Assembly (NCBI RefSeq): GCF_018326285.1
Contig: NZ_AP023362.1
Coordinates: forward strand, 5,394,001-5,458,000
Reading direction: 5' to 3'
DNA: 64,000 bases
From: Mycolicibacterium sp. TY81
GTDB taxonomy: Bacteria; Actinomycetota; Actinomycetes; Mycobacteriales; Mycobacteriaceae
In this document: positions 54,293-63,356 of the stretch, one piece after another
How positions within the stretch are numbered: the first letter of the stretch is position 1
Layout: every line of letters begins with the position of its first letter
Notes under the pieces: model-generated
Seen by the model: the letters and a program-made list of their open reading frames with translations, nothing else
Told to the model about the DNA's origin: nothing
The model's database searches: none
Translations under genes and position numbers: made by a program

Positions 54293-55849
54293 ATGACCGC
54301 CCCCATCTGGATGGCGCTGCCGCCGGAGGTCCATTCGACGCTCCTGTCCAGTGGACCCGGTCCGGGCTCCCTGCTGGCCGCGGCGGCTGCGTGGCAGTCG
54401 CTGAGCACCGAATATGCTTCGGCCGCAGCTGAACTCACCGCATTGCTGGGTGAGGTCCAGGCGGGGGCCTGGGAGGGGCCGAGCGCCGAGCAGTACATCG
54501 CCTCCCACGCGCCGTATCTGACGTGGCTGGCACAGGCCAGTGCCAACAGCGCCGCCAACGCGGTCCAGCACGAGACCGCCGCGGCGGCCTACACCACCGC
54601 CCTGGCCGCGATGCCGACGCTTCCCGAACTGGCCCTCAACCACGTCGTGAACGCCGCGCTGATCGCGACGAACTTCTTCGGTATCAACACGATTCCGATC
54701 GCGCTCAACGAAGCCGACTACGCCCGCATGTGGCTGCAGGCCGCGACCGTGATGAGCACCTACCAGGCGGTGTCGGGCGCGGCGGTGGCGGCGGCCCCGA
54801 CGACGACGCCGGCACCGATGATGCTGGCGGCGGGCGTCGGCGAGGCCGGCACCGCGTCGGCGAGCGCGACGCAGGCGGGCGCCCAACTGCAGGCGGCGGA
54901 TGCCGGTACGTCGCTGGACGCATCGAACGCGATCACCGACTACCTGTACAACTACATCAAGACGCTGCCCGGCGGCGATCTGATCTGGAAGTTCCTGCAG
55001 GATCCGCTGGGCCAGATCCAGCAGATGATCTTCGACTTCCTGACCAACCCCTCGCAGGCGTTGGTCACCTGGGGGCCACTGCTTTTCGCGCTCGGCTATC
55101 AGGCGTTCTTCCAGCCCGTGGGCTGGGGCACCTGGGGCGCGATGCTGTCGGCACCGCTGTGGGGGCCGGCGCTGATCGCCGTCGGCCTGTCGAGCCTCGG
55201 GTTGTTGGCCCTGCTGGAACCCGACTACGTGCCGGATCCCGAAGTCGCCGACGCGTTCCCGCCGCCGCCGCAATTGCAGGCCGTCGACCACCAGATGCCG
55301 GTCGTCAGCGTCGCCCCGACGGTGCCGGCCACCCCCGCCTCCCCGGCGAGTGCGCCCGCACCCGCTCCGGCCGCGTCGGCAGCGGCTCCCGCGCCGGCAG
55401 CGCCGGCACCGCTGATGGCATACGCGGTGGCCGTCGACGATCCGGGACCGGGCTTCACCCCGACCGTGCGGGACGGCGCCACCGCGCCGGCACCGGCGTC
55501 CGGCATCGCTGCCGCCGCAGCAGCAGCCGCGGCAGCAGCAGCGGCCGAGCGTCGCCGCGCCCGTCGCCGCCGCGCAGCGAAAGAGCGCGGTGTCCGCGAC
55601 GAGTACATGGACATGAACTCGGAGGTCGATCCGGACTTCGGGGATGACGCCGGTTCAGACCGGGCTCCCCGTGCCGATGTTCTCGCTTCGGCCCGCGGTG
55701 CCGGACCGATCGGTTTCAGCGGCACGGTGACCCGCCAGGACCAGCAGGCAACAGGCCTGAACCGCCTGACCGGCAACGGTTACGGGGGCGGTGTCACCGA
55801 ACCCATGCTGCCCGGCAGCTGGGACACGGAAGGCGGTGCCAACCGCTGA
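54293..55849 (+). CDS. ppe4: PPE family protein PPE4, PPW subgroup
   Basis: A 518-residue PPE protein. The N-terminal ~180-residue PPE domain has [11 protein letters not shown] and the WxG-type turn [11 protein letters not shown]; it pairs with PE5 and is chaperoned by EspG3. The central region is hydrophobic, then Ala/Pro-rich with a basic [13 protein letters not shown] patch. The C-terminus has GFSGT and PMLPGSW, which fits the GFxGT and PxxPxxW signature of the PPW subfamily. Start ATG 54293 follows pe5 directly; the longer open frame upstream overlaps pe5 in another frame. Confidence 0.92.
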   Translation: MTAPIWMALPPEVHSTLLSSGPGPGSLLAAAAAWQSLSTEYASAAAELTALLGEVQAGAWEGPSAEQYIASHAPYLTWLAQASANSAANAVQHETAAAAYTTALAAMPTLPELALNHVVNAALIATNFFGINTIPIALNEADYARMWLQAATVMSTYQAVSGAAVAAAPTTTPAPMMLAAGVGEAGTASASATQAGAQLQAADAGTSLDASNAITDYLYNYIKTLPGGDLIWKFLQDPLGQIQQMIFDFLTNPSQALVTWGPLLFALGYQAFFQPVGWGTWGAMLSAPLWGPALIAVGLSSLGLLALLEPDYVPDPEVADAFPPPPQLQAVDHQMPVVSVAPTVPATPASPASAPAPAPAASAAAPAPAAPAPLMAYAVAVDDPGPGFTPTVRDGATAPAPASGIAAAAAAAAAAAAAERRRARRRRAAKERGVRDEYMDMNSEVDPDFGDDAGSDRAPRADVLASARGAGPIGFSGTVTRQDQQATGLNRLTGNGYGGGVTEPMLPGSWDTEGGANR

Positions 55850-55910
55850 TCCTGCGGACGAAAAGACTTGACCACCAACAGAATCCGGACGAATCCCGAG
55901 AGGAATCACT

Positions 55911-56204
55911 ATGAGCATGCTCGACGCACACATCCCCCAGCTGGTCGCTTCCGAGTCGGCCTTCTCCGCCAAGGCCGCACTGATGCGCAGCACCATCGCC
56001 CAGGCGGAGCAGGCCGCGCAGTCGGCCCAGGGCTTCCACCAGGGTGACTCGGCCGTCGCGTTCCAGGCCGCACACGTCCGCTTCATGGCGGTCGCCGCCA
56101 AGGTCAACGCCCTGCTCGACATCGCGCAGGCCAACCTCGGCGACGCGGCCGGCACCTACGTCGCGCAGGACACCGCCGCGGCCGGCACCTACACCTCGGT
56201 CTGA
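55911..56204 (+). CDS. esxG: ESX-3 secreted protein EsxG
   Basis: A 97-residue WXG100-like protein that forms a heterodimer with EsxH and is needed for iron and zinc acquisition and host interaction. It has the usual EsxG turn GFHQGDSA instead of a WxG, and the C-terminal YVAQD fits the YxxxD secretion signal. GAGAGGA lies 6 bases upstream. A TTGACC lies at 55868-55873, but no TANNNT is at the right distance, so an internal promoter is not shown. Confidence 0.95.
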   Translation: MSMLDAHIPQLVASESAFSAKAALMRSTIAQAEQAAQSAQGFHQGDSAVAFQAAHVRFMAVAAKVNALLDIAQANLGDAAGTYVAQDTAAAGTYTSV

Positions 56205-56246
56205 CCGCCGCACCCACACCCAGACACCTAGCAGCGAGGAGATCTC

Positions 56247-56534
56247 ATGTCCCAGATCATGTACAACTACCCGGCGATGCTGGCCCACGCCGGTGAGATG
56301 ACCGGTTACGCCGGTGCCCTGCACGCCGTCGGCCTCGACATCGCCAGCGAGCAGGCCGCGCTGGCCGGCGCCTGGCAGGGTGACACCGGAACCAGCTACC
56401 AGGCGTGGCAGGCCCAGTGGAACACCGCGATGGAAGAACTCGTCCACGCCTACCGGGCGATGGCGAGCACCCACGAGACCAACACGCTGTCGATGATTGC
56501 ACGCGACAGCGCCGAAGGCGCCAAGTGGGTTTAG
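56247..56534 (+). CDS. esxH: ESX-3 secreted protein EsxH (TB10.4)
   Basis: A 95-residue WXG100 protein: [18 protein letters not shown] at the start, then [18 protein letters not shown] with the WxG turn (W43-G45). It is the partner of EsxG. Of the zinc-binding residues described for the M. tuberculosis protein (H14, H70, H76, E77), H14, H76 and E77 are present, but position 70 is Arg and a His is at 67 instead. AGGAG lies 6 bases before the ATG. A strong hairpin follows 12 bp after the stop. Confidence 0.95.
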   Translation: MSQIMYNYPAMLAHAGEMTGYAGALHAVGLDIASEQAALAGAWQGDTGTSYQAWQAQWNTAMEELVHAYRAMASTHETNTLSMIARDSAEGAKWV

Positions 56535-57460
56535 GTCCAACGGTTTCGGCGCGTTCCGGGTCACTCGGTGACCCGGAACGCGCCGGAATCCCGGTCTCCG
56601 CGGTCGAACTCACCGCGGAGCAAGCCTGGTTCCTCGCGGACCGTCTCGGCGCCGGGGGTTTTCCGTGGGTGCTGGCCATCACGCAGCCCTACAGTGACCC
56701 CGCCGCCAAGGACGGCTTCGACGCCGACCAGGTCACCGCGCTGACGCGGATGGGGGTGCTGTCCGCCGATGGCTCCGTGCATCCCGCTGTCGCGCAATGG
56801 ATTCGGGCCGTATGCCGGCCGCGGCGGTGGCTGGAACTGCGATGGGTGTCCGGAGCCGGTGCCATGCTGCGCGGCATTCTCGTGCGCAACGGCGACCTGA
56901 CCGTGGCGGTCTTGCGTAGCGAGCACCTGATGACCTGCACCGAACTGACCGTCGCGTCGCCGGATGCACTGGTACCGGTGCTCACGGCAGGATTGTCCGG
57001 CCGGGCGCCGGCCCGGTTCGACGAATTCGCGATGCCCGCCCACATCGGGGCCAAGGCCGACGAACGACTGCGCCGCGGCGACTCGCTGGACGACGTGATG
57101 GAGCACCTCGGCATCCCGGTGTCCGCGCATGCCGTCGTACGGGCCGCCTTCGCACCCGGCCGCAGCTACGTGGAGATCGTCGCGGGGGACCACCGCGACG
57201 GACACCGGATCAGCACCGACGTCGGCGTCAGCATCGTCGACACCGCCGCCGGCCGCGTCGTCGTCGCACCGATGAAAGCCGCTGACGGCACCTGGATTTC
57301 ACACTTCACCCCGGGCACCGACCTCGCCGTCACCGCTGCGGTGCAGCGGCTGACCGCGACACTGCCCGACGGTCCCTGGTTCCCCACGGCGAACCTGACC
57401 CGAGACTTCGAGACCTCGACTGGAGAACGGAAAGAACATGTCCCCCAACACGTCTGGTAG
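56525..57460 (+). CDS. espG3: ESX-3 chaperone EspG3
   Basis: A protein of about 311 residues that binds the PE5-PPE4 class of substrates in the cytosol and hands them to the secretion machine. Family text: [89 protein letters not shown], and a C-terminal [18 protein letters not shown] 56525 overlaps esxH by 10 bp; no other in-frame start is visible before the conserved region. The first ~25 residues are encoded largely by the hairpin at 56547-56585 and are not conserved in homologues I recall. Confidence 0.9.
   Translation: MGLGPTVSARSGSLGDPERAGIPVSAVELTAEQAWFLADRLGAGGFPWVLAITQPYSDPAAKDGFDADQVTALTRMGVLSADGSVHPAVAQWIRAVCRPRRWLELRWVSGAGAMLRGILVRNGDLTVAVLRSEHLMTCTELTVASPDALVPVLTAGLSGRAPARFDEFAMPAHIGAKADERLRRGDSLDDVMEHLGIPVSAHAVVRAAFAPGRSYVEIVAGDHRDGHRISTDVGVSIVDTAAGRVVVAPMKAADGTWISHFTPGTDLAVTAAVQRLTATLPDGPWFPTANLTRDFETSTGERKEHVPQHVW
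56547..56585 (+). terminator. Perfect 18-bp hairpin between esxH and the conserved part of espG3
   Basis: 56547-56564 and 56568-56585 are exact complements with a 3-base TCG loop. There is no T tract. It begins 13 bases after the esxH stop, inside the 5' part of espG3. Its form is like the intergenic terminators elsewhere in this window, so it may act as an attenuator or as a 3' mRNA-stabilising stem for esxG-esxH. Confidence 0.7.
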
Positions 57461-58859
57461 TACCGCGATGCCGATTGTGCGGGTCGCGGTGCTTGCCGCG
57501 GGCGACGAGCAGGGTGGCCGCGGGCGACTCACCGACGTCGCCCTGCCGGCCGGCCTGCCCCTGCGCGAGATCGTGCCTGCCGTGCGGCGCATCGTCGGAG
57601 TCAACGGGGCACCCGACTCCGCAGCCCCCGCCGAGCTGTCACTCGCGCCGTTGGGCGGTGCGGCGTACAGCCTCGACGCCATTCTCGACACCGTCGGTGT
57701 GGTCGACGGTGACCTGCTGGCGCTGCAGCCTGTGCCTGCCGGTCCGCCGGCGCCGCGCATCGTCGAGGACATCGCCGATGCCGCCGCGATCTTCTCCGCC
57801 GCCCGCGAAAACCCTTGGGGCAACGCCCACATCCGGCGTTTCGCGGCGTGGGCAGTCGTGGCCCTGACGGTGCTCGCCACCGCGCTGGCGACGCTGGTGC
57901 GGGTGCGTACCGGCCAGCCGGCCGGGCTGTTCACCGTCATCGGCGTGGCGGTGCTGACCGTCGCGGCTGCGCTGTTGACCCGTCCGGCCATGCCGCGGCT
58001 CGCGACCGCCCTGAGCCTGGCGGCACTGCTGCCGGTCGGTGCCGCCTTCGCGCTGGCGGTCCCCGGCCCGACCGGTCCGGCCGCCCTGCTCCTCGGTGCG
58101 GCGGCGGTCGCGGCCTGGTCGATCGTCAGCATCACCGTCGGCGGGCAGGCCATCGCGGCCTTCACCGCCACGACCGTCCTCGGTATCGCGGGCGTGATCG
58201 TCGGTGGCGCTGCGTCGATCTGGCAGCTGGGCAACGCCGTGATCGGTGCTGTGCTCATCGTTTTCGCATTGCTGGTCATGGTCCAGGCCGCGCAGCTGTC
58301 GACGCTGTGGGCGCGCTTCCCGGTGCCGAACATCCCGGCACCGGGCGACCCGACACCGTCGGCCCTGCCGCTGTCCGTTCTGGCTGATCTGCCGCGCCGG
58401 GTCCGCGTGTGCGACGCACACCAGACAGGCTTCCTCGCCGGTGCCGTGCTGACCATGACCACCGGCTCGGTGGTCCTGGTGGCCGGGGCGCACTCGTCGC
58501 CGTGGGCGTGGTACGTGGTCGTGGCCGCGGCACTGGCGACGGCGCTGCGGGCCCGCATCTGGGACTCGGTGCCGTGCAAGGTGTGGCTGCTCGGCCAGCC
58601 GTATCTCGTTGCGGCCGTGCTTCTCACGATGTTCGCGATCGGTGGCCACTACGCCAACGCATGGTGGTCGCTGGGTGTGCTCGCGTTGCTCGTGGCGGTC
58701 GGCGTGGTGGCCGCACTGAACCCCCAGGTGGCCGACCCGCAGACCTATTCGCTGCCGATGCGTCGCCTGGTCGGCTTCGCGGCGACGGCCTTGGACGCTT
58801 CGCTGATCCCGGTGCTGGCCTACCTGGTGGGTCTGTTCGCCTGGGTCATCAACCGGTGA
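57438..58859 (+). CDS. eccD3: ESX-3 core membrane channel component EccD3
   Basis: A 473-residue polytopic protein. The N-terminal ~90 residues form a ubiquitin-like domain (IVRVAVLAAGDEQGGRGRLTDVALPAGLPLREIVPAVRRIVG). After a linker with SAARENPWGNAHIRRFAAW, about eleven transmembrane helices follow. EccD dimers line the ESX membrane vestibule. ATG 57438 overlaps the end of espG3 by 23 bp; the stop shares bases with mycP3. Confidence 0.94.
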   Translation: MSPNTSGSTAMPIVRVAVLAAGDEQGGRGRLTDVALPAGLPLREIVPAVRRIVGVNGAPDSAAPAELSLAPLGGAAYSLDAILDTVGVVDGDLLALQPVPAGPPAPRIVEDIADAAAIFSAARENPWGNAHIRRFAAWAVVALTVLATALATLVRVRTGQPAGLFTVIGVAVLTVAAALLTRPAMPRLATALSLAALLPVGAAFALAVPGPTGPAALLLGAAAVAAWSIVSITVGGQAIAAFTATTVLGIAGVIVGGAASIWQLGNAVIGAVLIVFALLVMVQAAQLSTLWARFPVPNIPAPGDPTPSALPLSVLADLPRRVRVCDAHQTGFLAGAVLTMTTGSVVLVAGAHSSPWAWYVVVAAALATALRARIWDSVPCKVWLLGQPYLVAAVLLTMFAIGGHYANAWWSLGVLALLVAVGVVAALNPQVADPQTYSLPMRRLVGFAATALDASLIPVLAYLVGLFAWVINR

Positions 58860-60238
58860 TGGTGGCCATCCGGCGCGGAATCTCCGTCCTGACAGCCGCT
58901 TTCGCCGCCACCGCCGCAGTGGTGCCGACGGCGCTGGTGCCGACCGCCGGTGCCGTCGTGCCGCCGCACGTCGACGAGCACGCGGCGCCGCCATCGGGCA
59001 GCGTCGGCCCCGTCGCGGCGATGGGGCAGCGCGGACAGTGCGTCACCGCCGGCGTGCTGCCCGGCACCGATCCGGGCGCACCGGGTCCGGGCCACACCCT
59101 GCTCAATGTGCCGGGTGCCTGGGCCTTCAGCCGCGGTGACGGACAGACGGTGGCGGTCATCGACACCGGCGTGCATCCCGGTCCGCGGTTGCCCAATGTG
59201 GACGCCGGCGGCGACTATGTGGAGAACACCGACGGGCTCACCGATTGCGACGGCCACGGCACGCTCGTGGCCGGACTGATCGCCGGTCAGCCGGGCGCGG
59301 ACGGGTTCTCCGGCGTCGCGCCGGGCGCCCGCATCCTGGCCATCCGTCAGACGTCGGAGCGGTACGCGCCCCGCGGTAACGGGGGAGACCCTGCCGCGGC
59401 GTATGCGACCATCGCGGTCGCGTCACTGGCCCGGGCCGTGGTGCATGCCGCCGACCGCGGCGCCAAGGTCATCGCCATCACGGCGGTCACCTGCCTGCCC
59501 GCCGACCGGCCTGTCGATCAGACCGAACTGGGCGCGGCGCTGAAATACGCTGCGCAGGAAAAGGATGCGGTGATCGTCGCCGCCGCAGGCAACGATCGGG
59601 CCGGACTGGCCGGTGGCCCGTCCTGCGAGGCCAACCCCCTGGACAATCCCGGGAACACGGCCGACCCGCGCAACTGGGCCGGCGTCAAGTCGGTGTCCAT
59701 CCCGTCCTGGTGGCAGCCGTACGTGCTGTCGGTCGGGTCGCTCGACGCCACCGGACAACCGTCGGACTTCACCACACCCGGGCCCTGGGTCGGCATCTCG
59801 GCGCCAGGGGAGAACGTCGCGTCGACCGGTGTGAACGGCCTGGCCAACGCACTGCCCAACGAACGCGGTGACCTGTTCCCGTTGCGCAGCAGCAGCTACG
59901 CCGCCGCGTACGTCGCCGGCGTCGCGGCCCTGGTGCGCAGTCGATTTCCCGCGCTCAACGCGGCGGACGTGACGCACCGGCTGACCGCCACCGCGCACGG
60001 TGCCGCGCGCATGCCGTCGAACCTGGTGGGCGCCGGCGTCGTCGACCCGGTTGCGGCACTGACCTGGGACCTGCCGGCGACAGCCCCGGCACCGAAATCT
60101 GTTGCGGTGGCGATGCCGCCCGAGCCGGCGCCGAAGGACACCACGCCCCGGACCATCGCGTTCACCGGTGCGGCAGTGCTGGCCGTCGCCGCGCTGATCG
60201 CCCTGGTCGCGTACCGAAGAAAGGACGGCGCCCGATGA
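58859..60238 (+). CDS. mycP3: ESX-3 mycosin subtilisin-like protease MycP3
   Basis: A 459-residue membrane-anchored serine protease required for a stable ESX-3 complex. Signal peptide at about 1-32; catalytic triad Asp102 (VIDTGVHPGP), His133 (DGHGTLVAG) and Ser346 (SSSYAAAYVAG); the C-terminal transmembrane helix at about 432-452 (IAFTGAAVLAVAALIALVAY) is followed by a short basic tail. The Gly-Thr before the catalytic Ser in most subtilases is Ser-Ser here. ATG 58859 (or GTG 58856) overlaps the eccD3 stop. Confidence 0.93.
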   Translation: MVAIRRGISVLTAAFAATAAVVPTALVPTAGAVVPPHVDEHAAPPSGSVGPVAAMGQRGQCVTAGVLPGTDPGAPGPGHTLLNVPGAWAFSRGDGQTVAVIDTGVHPGPRLPNVDAGGDYVENTDGLTDCDGHGTLVAGLIAGQPGADGFSGVAPGARILAIRQTSERYAPRGNGGDPAAAYATIAVASLARAVVHAADRGAKVIAITAVTCLPADRPVDQTELGAALKYAAQEKDAVIVAAAGNDRAGLAGGPSCEANPLDNPGNTADPRNWAGVKSVSIPSWWQPYVLSVGSLDATGQPSDFTTPGPWVGISAPGENVASTGVNGLANALPNERGDLFPLRSSSYAAAYVAGVAALVRSRFPALNAADVTHRLTATAHGAARMPSNLVGAGVVDPVAALTWDLPATAPAPKSVAVAMPPEPAPKDTTPRTIAFTGAAVLAVAALIALVAYRRKDGAR

Positions 60239-61140
60239 CGGCCCGAATCACGTTGGCACTGCTGGTGATAATCCCGGCGGCCATGACGTACCCGTGGCAC
60301 ACGACGCCGCACAAGTGGATCCTGGGTGTCGCGGTCGCCGTGGTGCTGCTGGTCTTCGCCTGGTGGCGTGGCATGTTCCTGACCACGATGGTGGCCCGGC
60401 GGTTCGCGGTATGGCGCCGGAACCGGCGCGGTGCCGCGCGGCCGCCGGCCGGTCAGGTCACTGTCGTGCTGGAAGCCGACGAATTCCCTTACGACGCATT
60501 GCCTCTCGTCGCGTCCTACGTGGACCGGTACGGCGTGCGGTGTGATTCGGTGCGCGTCACCGAACGCCGACTCGACGGCGCGCGCAGCGCATGGGTCAGC
60601 GTGACCGTGGCGGCCGCATCCAATCTGGCTGCGCTGCAGGCACGCTCGCCGGAACTGCCGCTCGCGGACACCGCGGAGAAGGTGGCCCGGCGGCTGGCCG
60701 ACCAGCTGCGCGAGGCCGGCGTCCCGGTCGCGGTCACTGACGCCGCGCCCGCACCCCGGTCAGACGGCGCACGCGAGACGTGGCGTGCGGTCCGTGACGA
60801 GGACGGCTACCTGACGGCATACGGGCTGCCCGCCGATCAGCGGCTGCCCGGTTGTCTGGCCGAGCTGGCCTCGACGACCGAACTGTGGACGGTGCTCGAG
60901 TTCGCGCCTGGTGCAACCATTTCCGCGGCCTGCGCGGTACGCACGGCCAACGCTCCCGCCGCGGCGGCTGTCGCGGGCCTGGCGCGCGAGTCGGGCCGGC
61001 AGGGGCCGCTGCTCGCGGCGATGGCCCCGGCGTCGGCCGGCGGTCTCGGCACGCGGCCGGGTGCGCTGACGAGCGAGTTCCTCGCGGAGCTGTCGGGGCG
61101 CGGCGCTGACACTGCCGTTGCGTCTGCGGCGCGGGCGTAA
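60235..61140 (+). CDS. eccE3: ESX-3 core component EccE3
   Basis: A 301-residue protein with two N-terminal transmembrane helices (ITLALLVIIPAAMTYPW and ILGVAVAVVLLVFAW), then a cytosolic domain. It lies at the periphery of the ESX membrane complex next to EccD. ATG overlaps the mycP3 stop by 4 bp. It ends the ESX-3 locus; the next gene is convergent with a 20-bp gap, which holds no obvious strong terminator. Confidence 0.92.
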   Translation: MTARITLALLVIIPAAMTYPWHTTPHKWILGVAVAVVLLVFAWWRGMFLTTMVARRFAVWRRNRRGAARPPAGQVTVVLEADEFPYDALPLVASYVDRYGVRCDSVRVTERRLDGARSAWVSVTVAAASNLAALQARSPELPLADTAEKVARRLADQLREAGVPVAVTDAAPAPRSDGARETWRAVRDEDGYLTAYGLPADQRLPGCLAELASTTELWTVLEFAPGATISAACAVRTANAPAAAAVAGLARESGRQGPLLAAMAPASAGGLGTRPGALTSEFLAELSGRGADTAVASAARA

Positions 61141-61160
61141 CGCCGAGTCGGACTCCAGGG

Positions 61161-62396
61161 TCAACGGGCCGAACGGGCCCGGTCGGCTTGACGGTCGCTG
61201 CCGTCGAACATGAACGGGCTCATGAACTTGGTCATGCGGCGCAGGTAGTCGGGCTGGCTGACATGCAGGATGTGGTTGCCGGGGAACCAGTGGAACGCGC
61301 AGCGATCCCAGTGTTCCCACAGCAATTCGGCCTGCTGCGGCGGCGCCAGGCGGTCACCCAGACCGGCGATGATCAGCCGGCGGTCGCGCGGCACCAGCGG
61401 CCGGTAGTTCAGCGGTGAGTGGTACTGCCCGGCGGTGGCGATCAGGTCGTCGTCGGTGTGCGCCAACCGGTTGCTCAGCTTGACCAGCAGGTTGGCCGGG
61501 AACCATTCGTCGACCGTGCGGTCCGGTGTCACCACCGGAACGTTCGGGATGACGGCCTGGATGCGATCGTCGACCGAGGCGATCAGCGACGAGGTGTAGC
61601 CGCCCAGCGACATTCCGGTCAGGGCAACGCGGTCGACCCCGGTGTGCTCCAGATAGTCGAGCACGGAACGGAAGTCGTGCACCGCTTGCGCCATGGCCTC
61701 GGCGAAGCCGGGGACGCCGTCCATGAAGAAGCCGTAGCCGCTGTACGGAGAGCCCTTCTCGGCCCGCGGCCCGTGGAACGGCAGGGTGTACAGCAGGACG
61801 TCGTACCCGGAGCGGAAGAACCACGGCAGCGAGAAGAACAAGCCGTTGAACAGGTAGGGCGAGCCCATGAACCCGTGGATCACGCACAGTGTGGGACGCG
61901 GACCGTCGTCGTGCCGCCAATGCTGGGCATGCACCACGTTGTTGCGCGCATAGCCGCGTCGCCGGTCCCGCATGCCGGGATACACGGCGTCGTAACTGCT
62001 CTGGAACCAGATGTTCTGCACCTGGCCGCGCGCGACCCACTGCGCGACGGCGCCGGCGGGACGCGCGGACACCTGCGGCGGACCACTGGGCGCCGGGAAA
62101 CACTGCCCGGGGTCCTTGGTGGCGGCCAGTTCGGCATAGAACCGCAGGGCGTCGGGGTCGTCGCCGGCCCGGTTGCGCACCGCCGACGCTGCCATCCGCG
62201 GAACCATGCCGGCGCCGATCACCGAGGCCAGCGCCGTACGAAGGCCCAGGTCAGCCACGGCCGAGGAGTCGACGATCAGCTTCTGTTGCCACGTCAGGTC
62301 GGACCGGCGCGGCAGTCCGCGGGCGGTGGCATCCGCGCCCGGCACGTCGGGGACCGGGACGGGTGGGTTGAACGCATCGCCGTGCGGATTGTTCAC
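61161..62396 (-). CDS. Alpha/beta hydrolase family protein (Rv0293c type)
   Basis: A 411-residue protein. The N-terminal ~130 residues contain LTWQQKLIVDSSAVADLGLRTALASVIG and other helices. The hydrolase core has TLCVIHGFMGSPYLFNGLFF (oxyanion region), VDRVALTGMSLGGYTSSLIAS with the GMSLGG nucleophile elbow near 262, RLIIAGLGDRLAPP and a His in FPGNHILHVSQPDYL. It is likely a cytoplasmic or membrane-associated esterase/thioesterase. Ten bases separate it from the amidohydrolase stop. Confidence 0.85.
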   Translation of the reverse strand: MNNPHGDAFNPPVPVPDVPGADATARGLPRRSDLTWQQKLIVDSSAVADLGLRTALASVIGAGMVPRMAASAVRNRAGDDPDALRFYAELAATKDPGQCFPAPSGPPQVSARPAGAVAQWVARGQVQNIWFQSSYDAVYPGMRDRRRGYARNNVVHAQHWRHDDGPRPTLCVIHGFMGSPYLFNGLFFSLPWFFRSGYDVLLYTLPFHGPRAEKGSPYSGYGFFMDGVPGFAEAMAQAVHDFRSVLDYLEHTGVDRVALTGMSLGGYTSSLIASVDDRIQAVIPNVPVVTPDRTVDEWFPANLLVKLSNRLAHTDDDLIATAGQYHSPLNYRPLVPRDRRLIIAGLGDRLAPPQQAELLWEHWDRCAFHWFPGNHILHVSQPDYLRRMTKFMSPFMFDGSDRQADRARSAR

Positions 62397-62405
62397 GTTC
62401 GGATG

Positions 62406-63305
62406 CTAACCCCGGTTCTCGGCGCCCGTCAGCCGATCTTCGAGATCGAACAGCCTGGCGGCGTTGTGGTACAGCACTTTTCGCAGCCAGTCGTCGTCCG
62501 GGGCCACCTTGCTGAGCACCTCGAGGGACTCGCCGTACCGGTACGGGATGTTGGGGAAATCGCTGCCGAACAGGATGCGGTCACCGAGCGCAGCCAGCCG
62601 GGGCAATTCGGCAGGCGGGAACGGCATGGACTCCTCGATGAACGGGGTGAACGCCATGGTGGTGTCCAGGTGCACGCCGTCGAATCGTTCGCAGAGGTCC
62701 AGGAAGTCCGTGTATTCGGGCATGCCCAGGTGCGCGATGATGAGCTTCAGACCCGGATGCCGGTCCAGCACGGTGCGGATCTGGCCTGGGCCGGTGTGCG
62801 CGCCGGGCGTCGGGCCGGAACCACAGTGGATGATCACCGGGACATCGGCCTCGTCGATGGCGCCCCACACGTCGTCGAGCAGCGGGTCGGCGGGGTGATA
62901 GGCGCCGACCTGGACGTGCGCCTTGAAAACCTCGGTGCCGCCGGCGATGGCCTCGGCCACGTAGTCAGCTGCGCCGGGCTCCGGGAAGAACGTCGCCGTC
63001 GACAGACAGTCGGGGTTCTGCGCGGCGAACTGCGCGGCCCACTGGTTCAGCCAGGCGGCCATGTCGGGCTTGTGCGGATAGACCAGCGACGTGAACGCCA
63101 GCACCCCGAAACCACGCAGCGTCTCCAGCCGGTGCTGCTCCTCGGTGCGGTAGGTGATGGGCCAGGTGCGGCCCGTGAGCGGCCCGGCGCTGTCGAAGTA
63201 CTTCCACACCTTGTCCATCACGTTCTTGGGCATGAAATGGGTGTGCACGTCGATCAGGCCGGGAAGGGCCAGCGACTGCCAGAAGTCGCGTACTGAATCG
63301 TCCAT
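62406..63305 (-). CDS. Amidohydrolase family protein
   Basis: A 299-residue TIM-barrel metal-dependent hydrolase/decarboxylase (amidohydrolase 2, ACMSD-like). Motifs: [11 protein letters not shown] with His21 and His23 as metal ligands, [26 protein letters not shown] and [15 protein letters not shown] with the conserved Asp. ATG 63305 gives the protein a normal N-terminus; the frame upstream is not protein-like. Co-directional with the hydrolase gene after it and divergent from the methyltransferase gene. Substrate unknown. Confidence 0.85.
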   Translation of the reverse strand: MDDSVRDFWQSLALPGLIDVHTHFMPKNVMDKVWKYFDSAGPLTGRTWPITYRTEEQHRLETLRGFGVLAFTSLVYPHKPDMAAWLNQWAAQFAAQNPDCLSTATFFPEPGAADYVAEAIAGGTEVFKAHVQVGAYHPADPLLDDVWGAIDEADVPVIIHCGSGPTPGAHTGPGQIRTVLDRHPGLKLIIAHLGMPEYTDFLDLCERFDGVHLDTTMAFTPFIEESMPFPPAELPRLAALGDRILFGSDFPNIPYRYGESLEVLSKVAPDDDWLRKVLYHNAARLFDLEDRLTGAENRG

Positions 63306-63356
63306 CACCCAACAGAATGGCAGGCGCGCGCCAGGACCCGGCGGCAGGATGGGGAT

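Noticed and set aside
55868..55910. Internal promoter before esxG
   Set aside because: TTGACC is present, but no TANNNT lies 16-19 bp after it.
61141..61160. Terminator directly after eccE3
   Set aside because: Only a short GC-rich dyad in the neighbouring coding end is visible; not enough to call.
61419..63296. 625-aa plus-strand ORF
   Set aside because: Runs antisense across two well-supported minus-strand enzymes.
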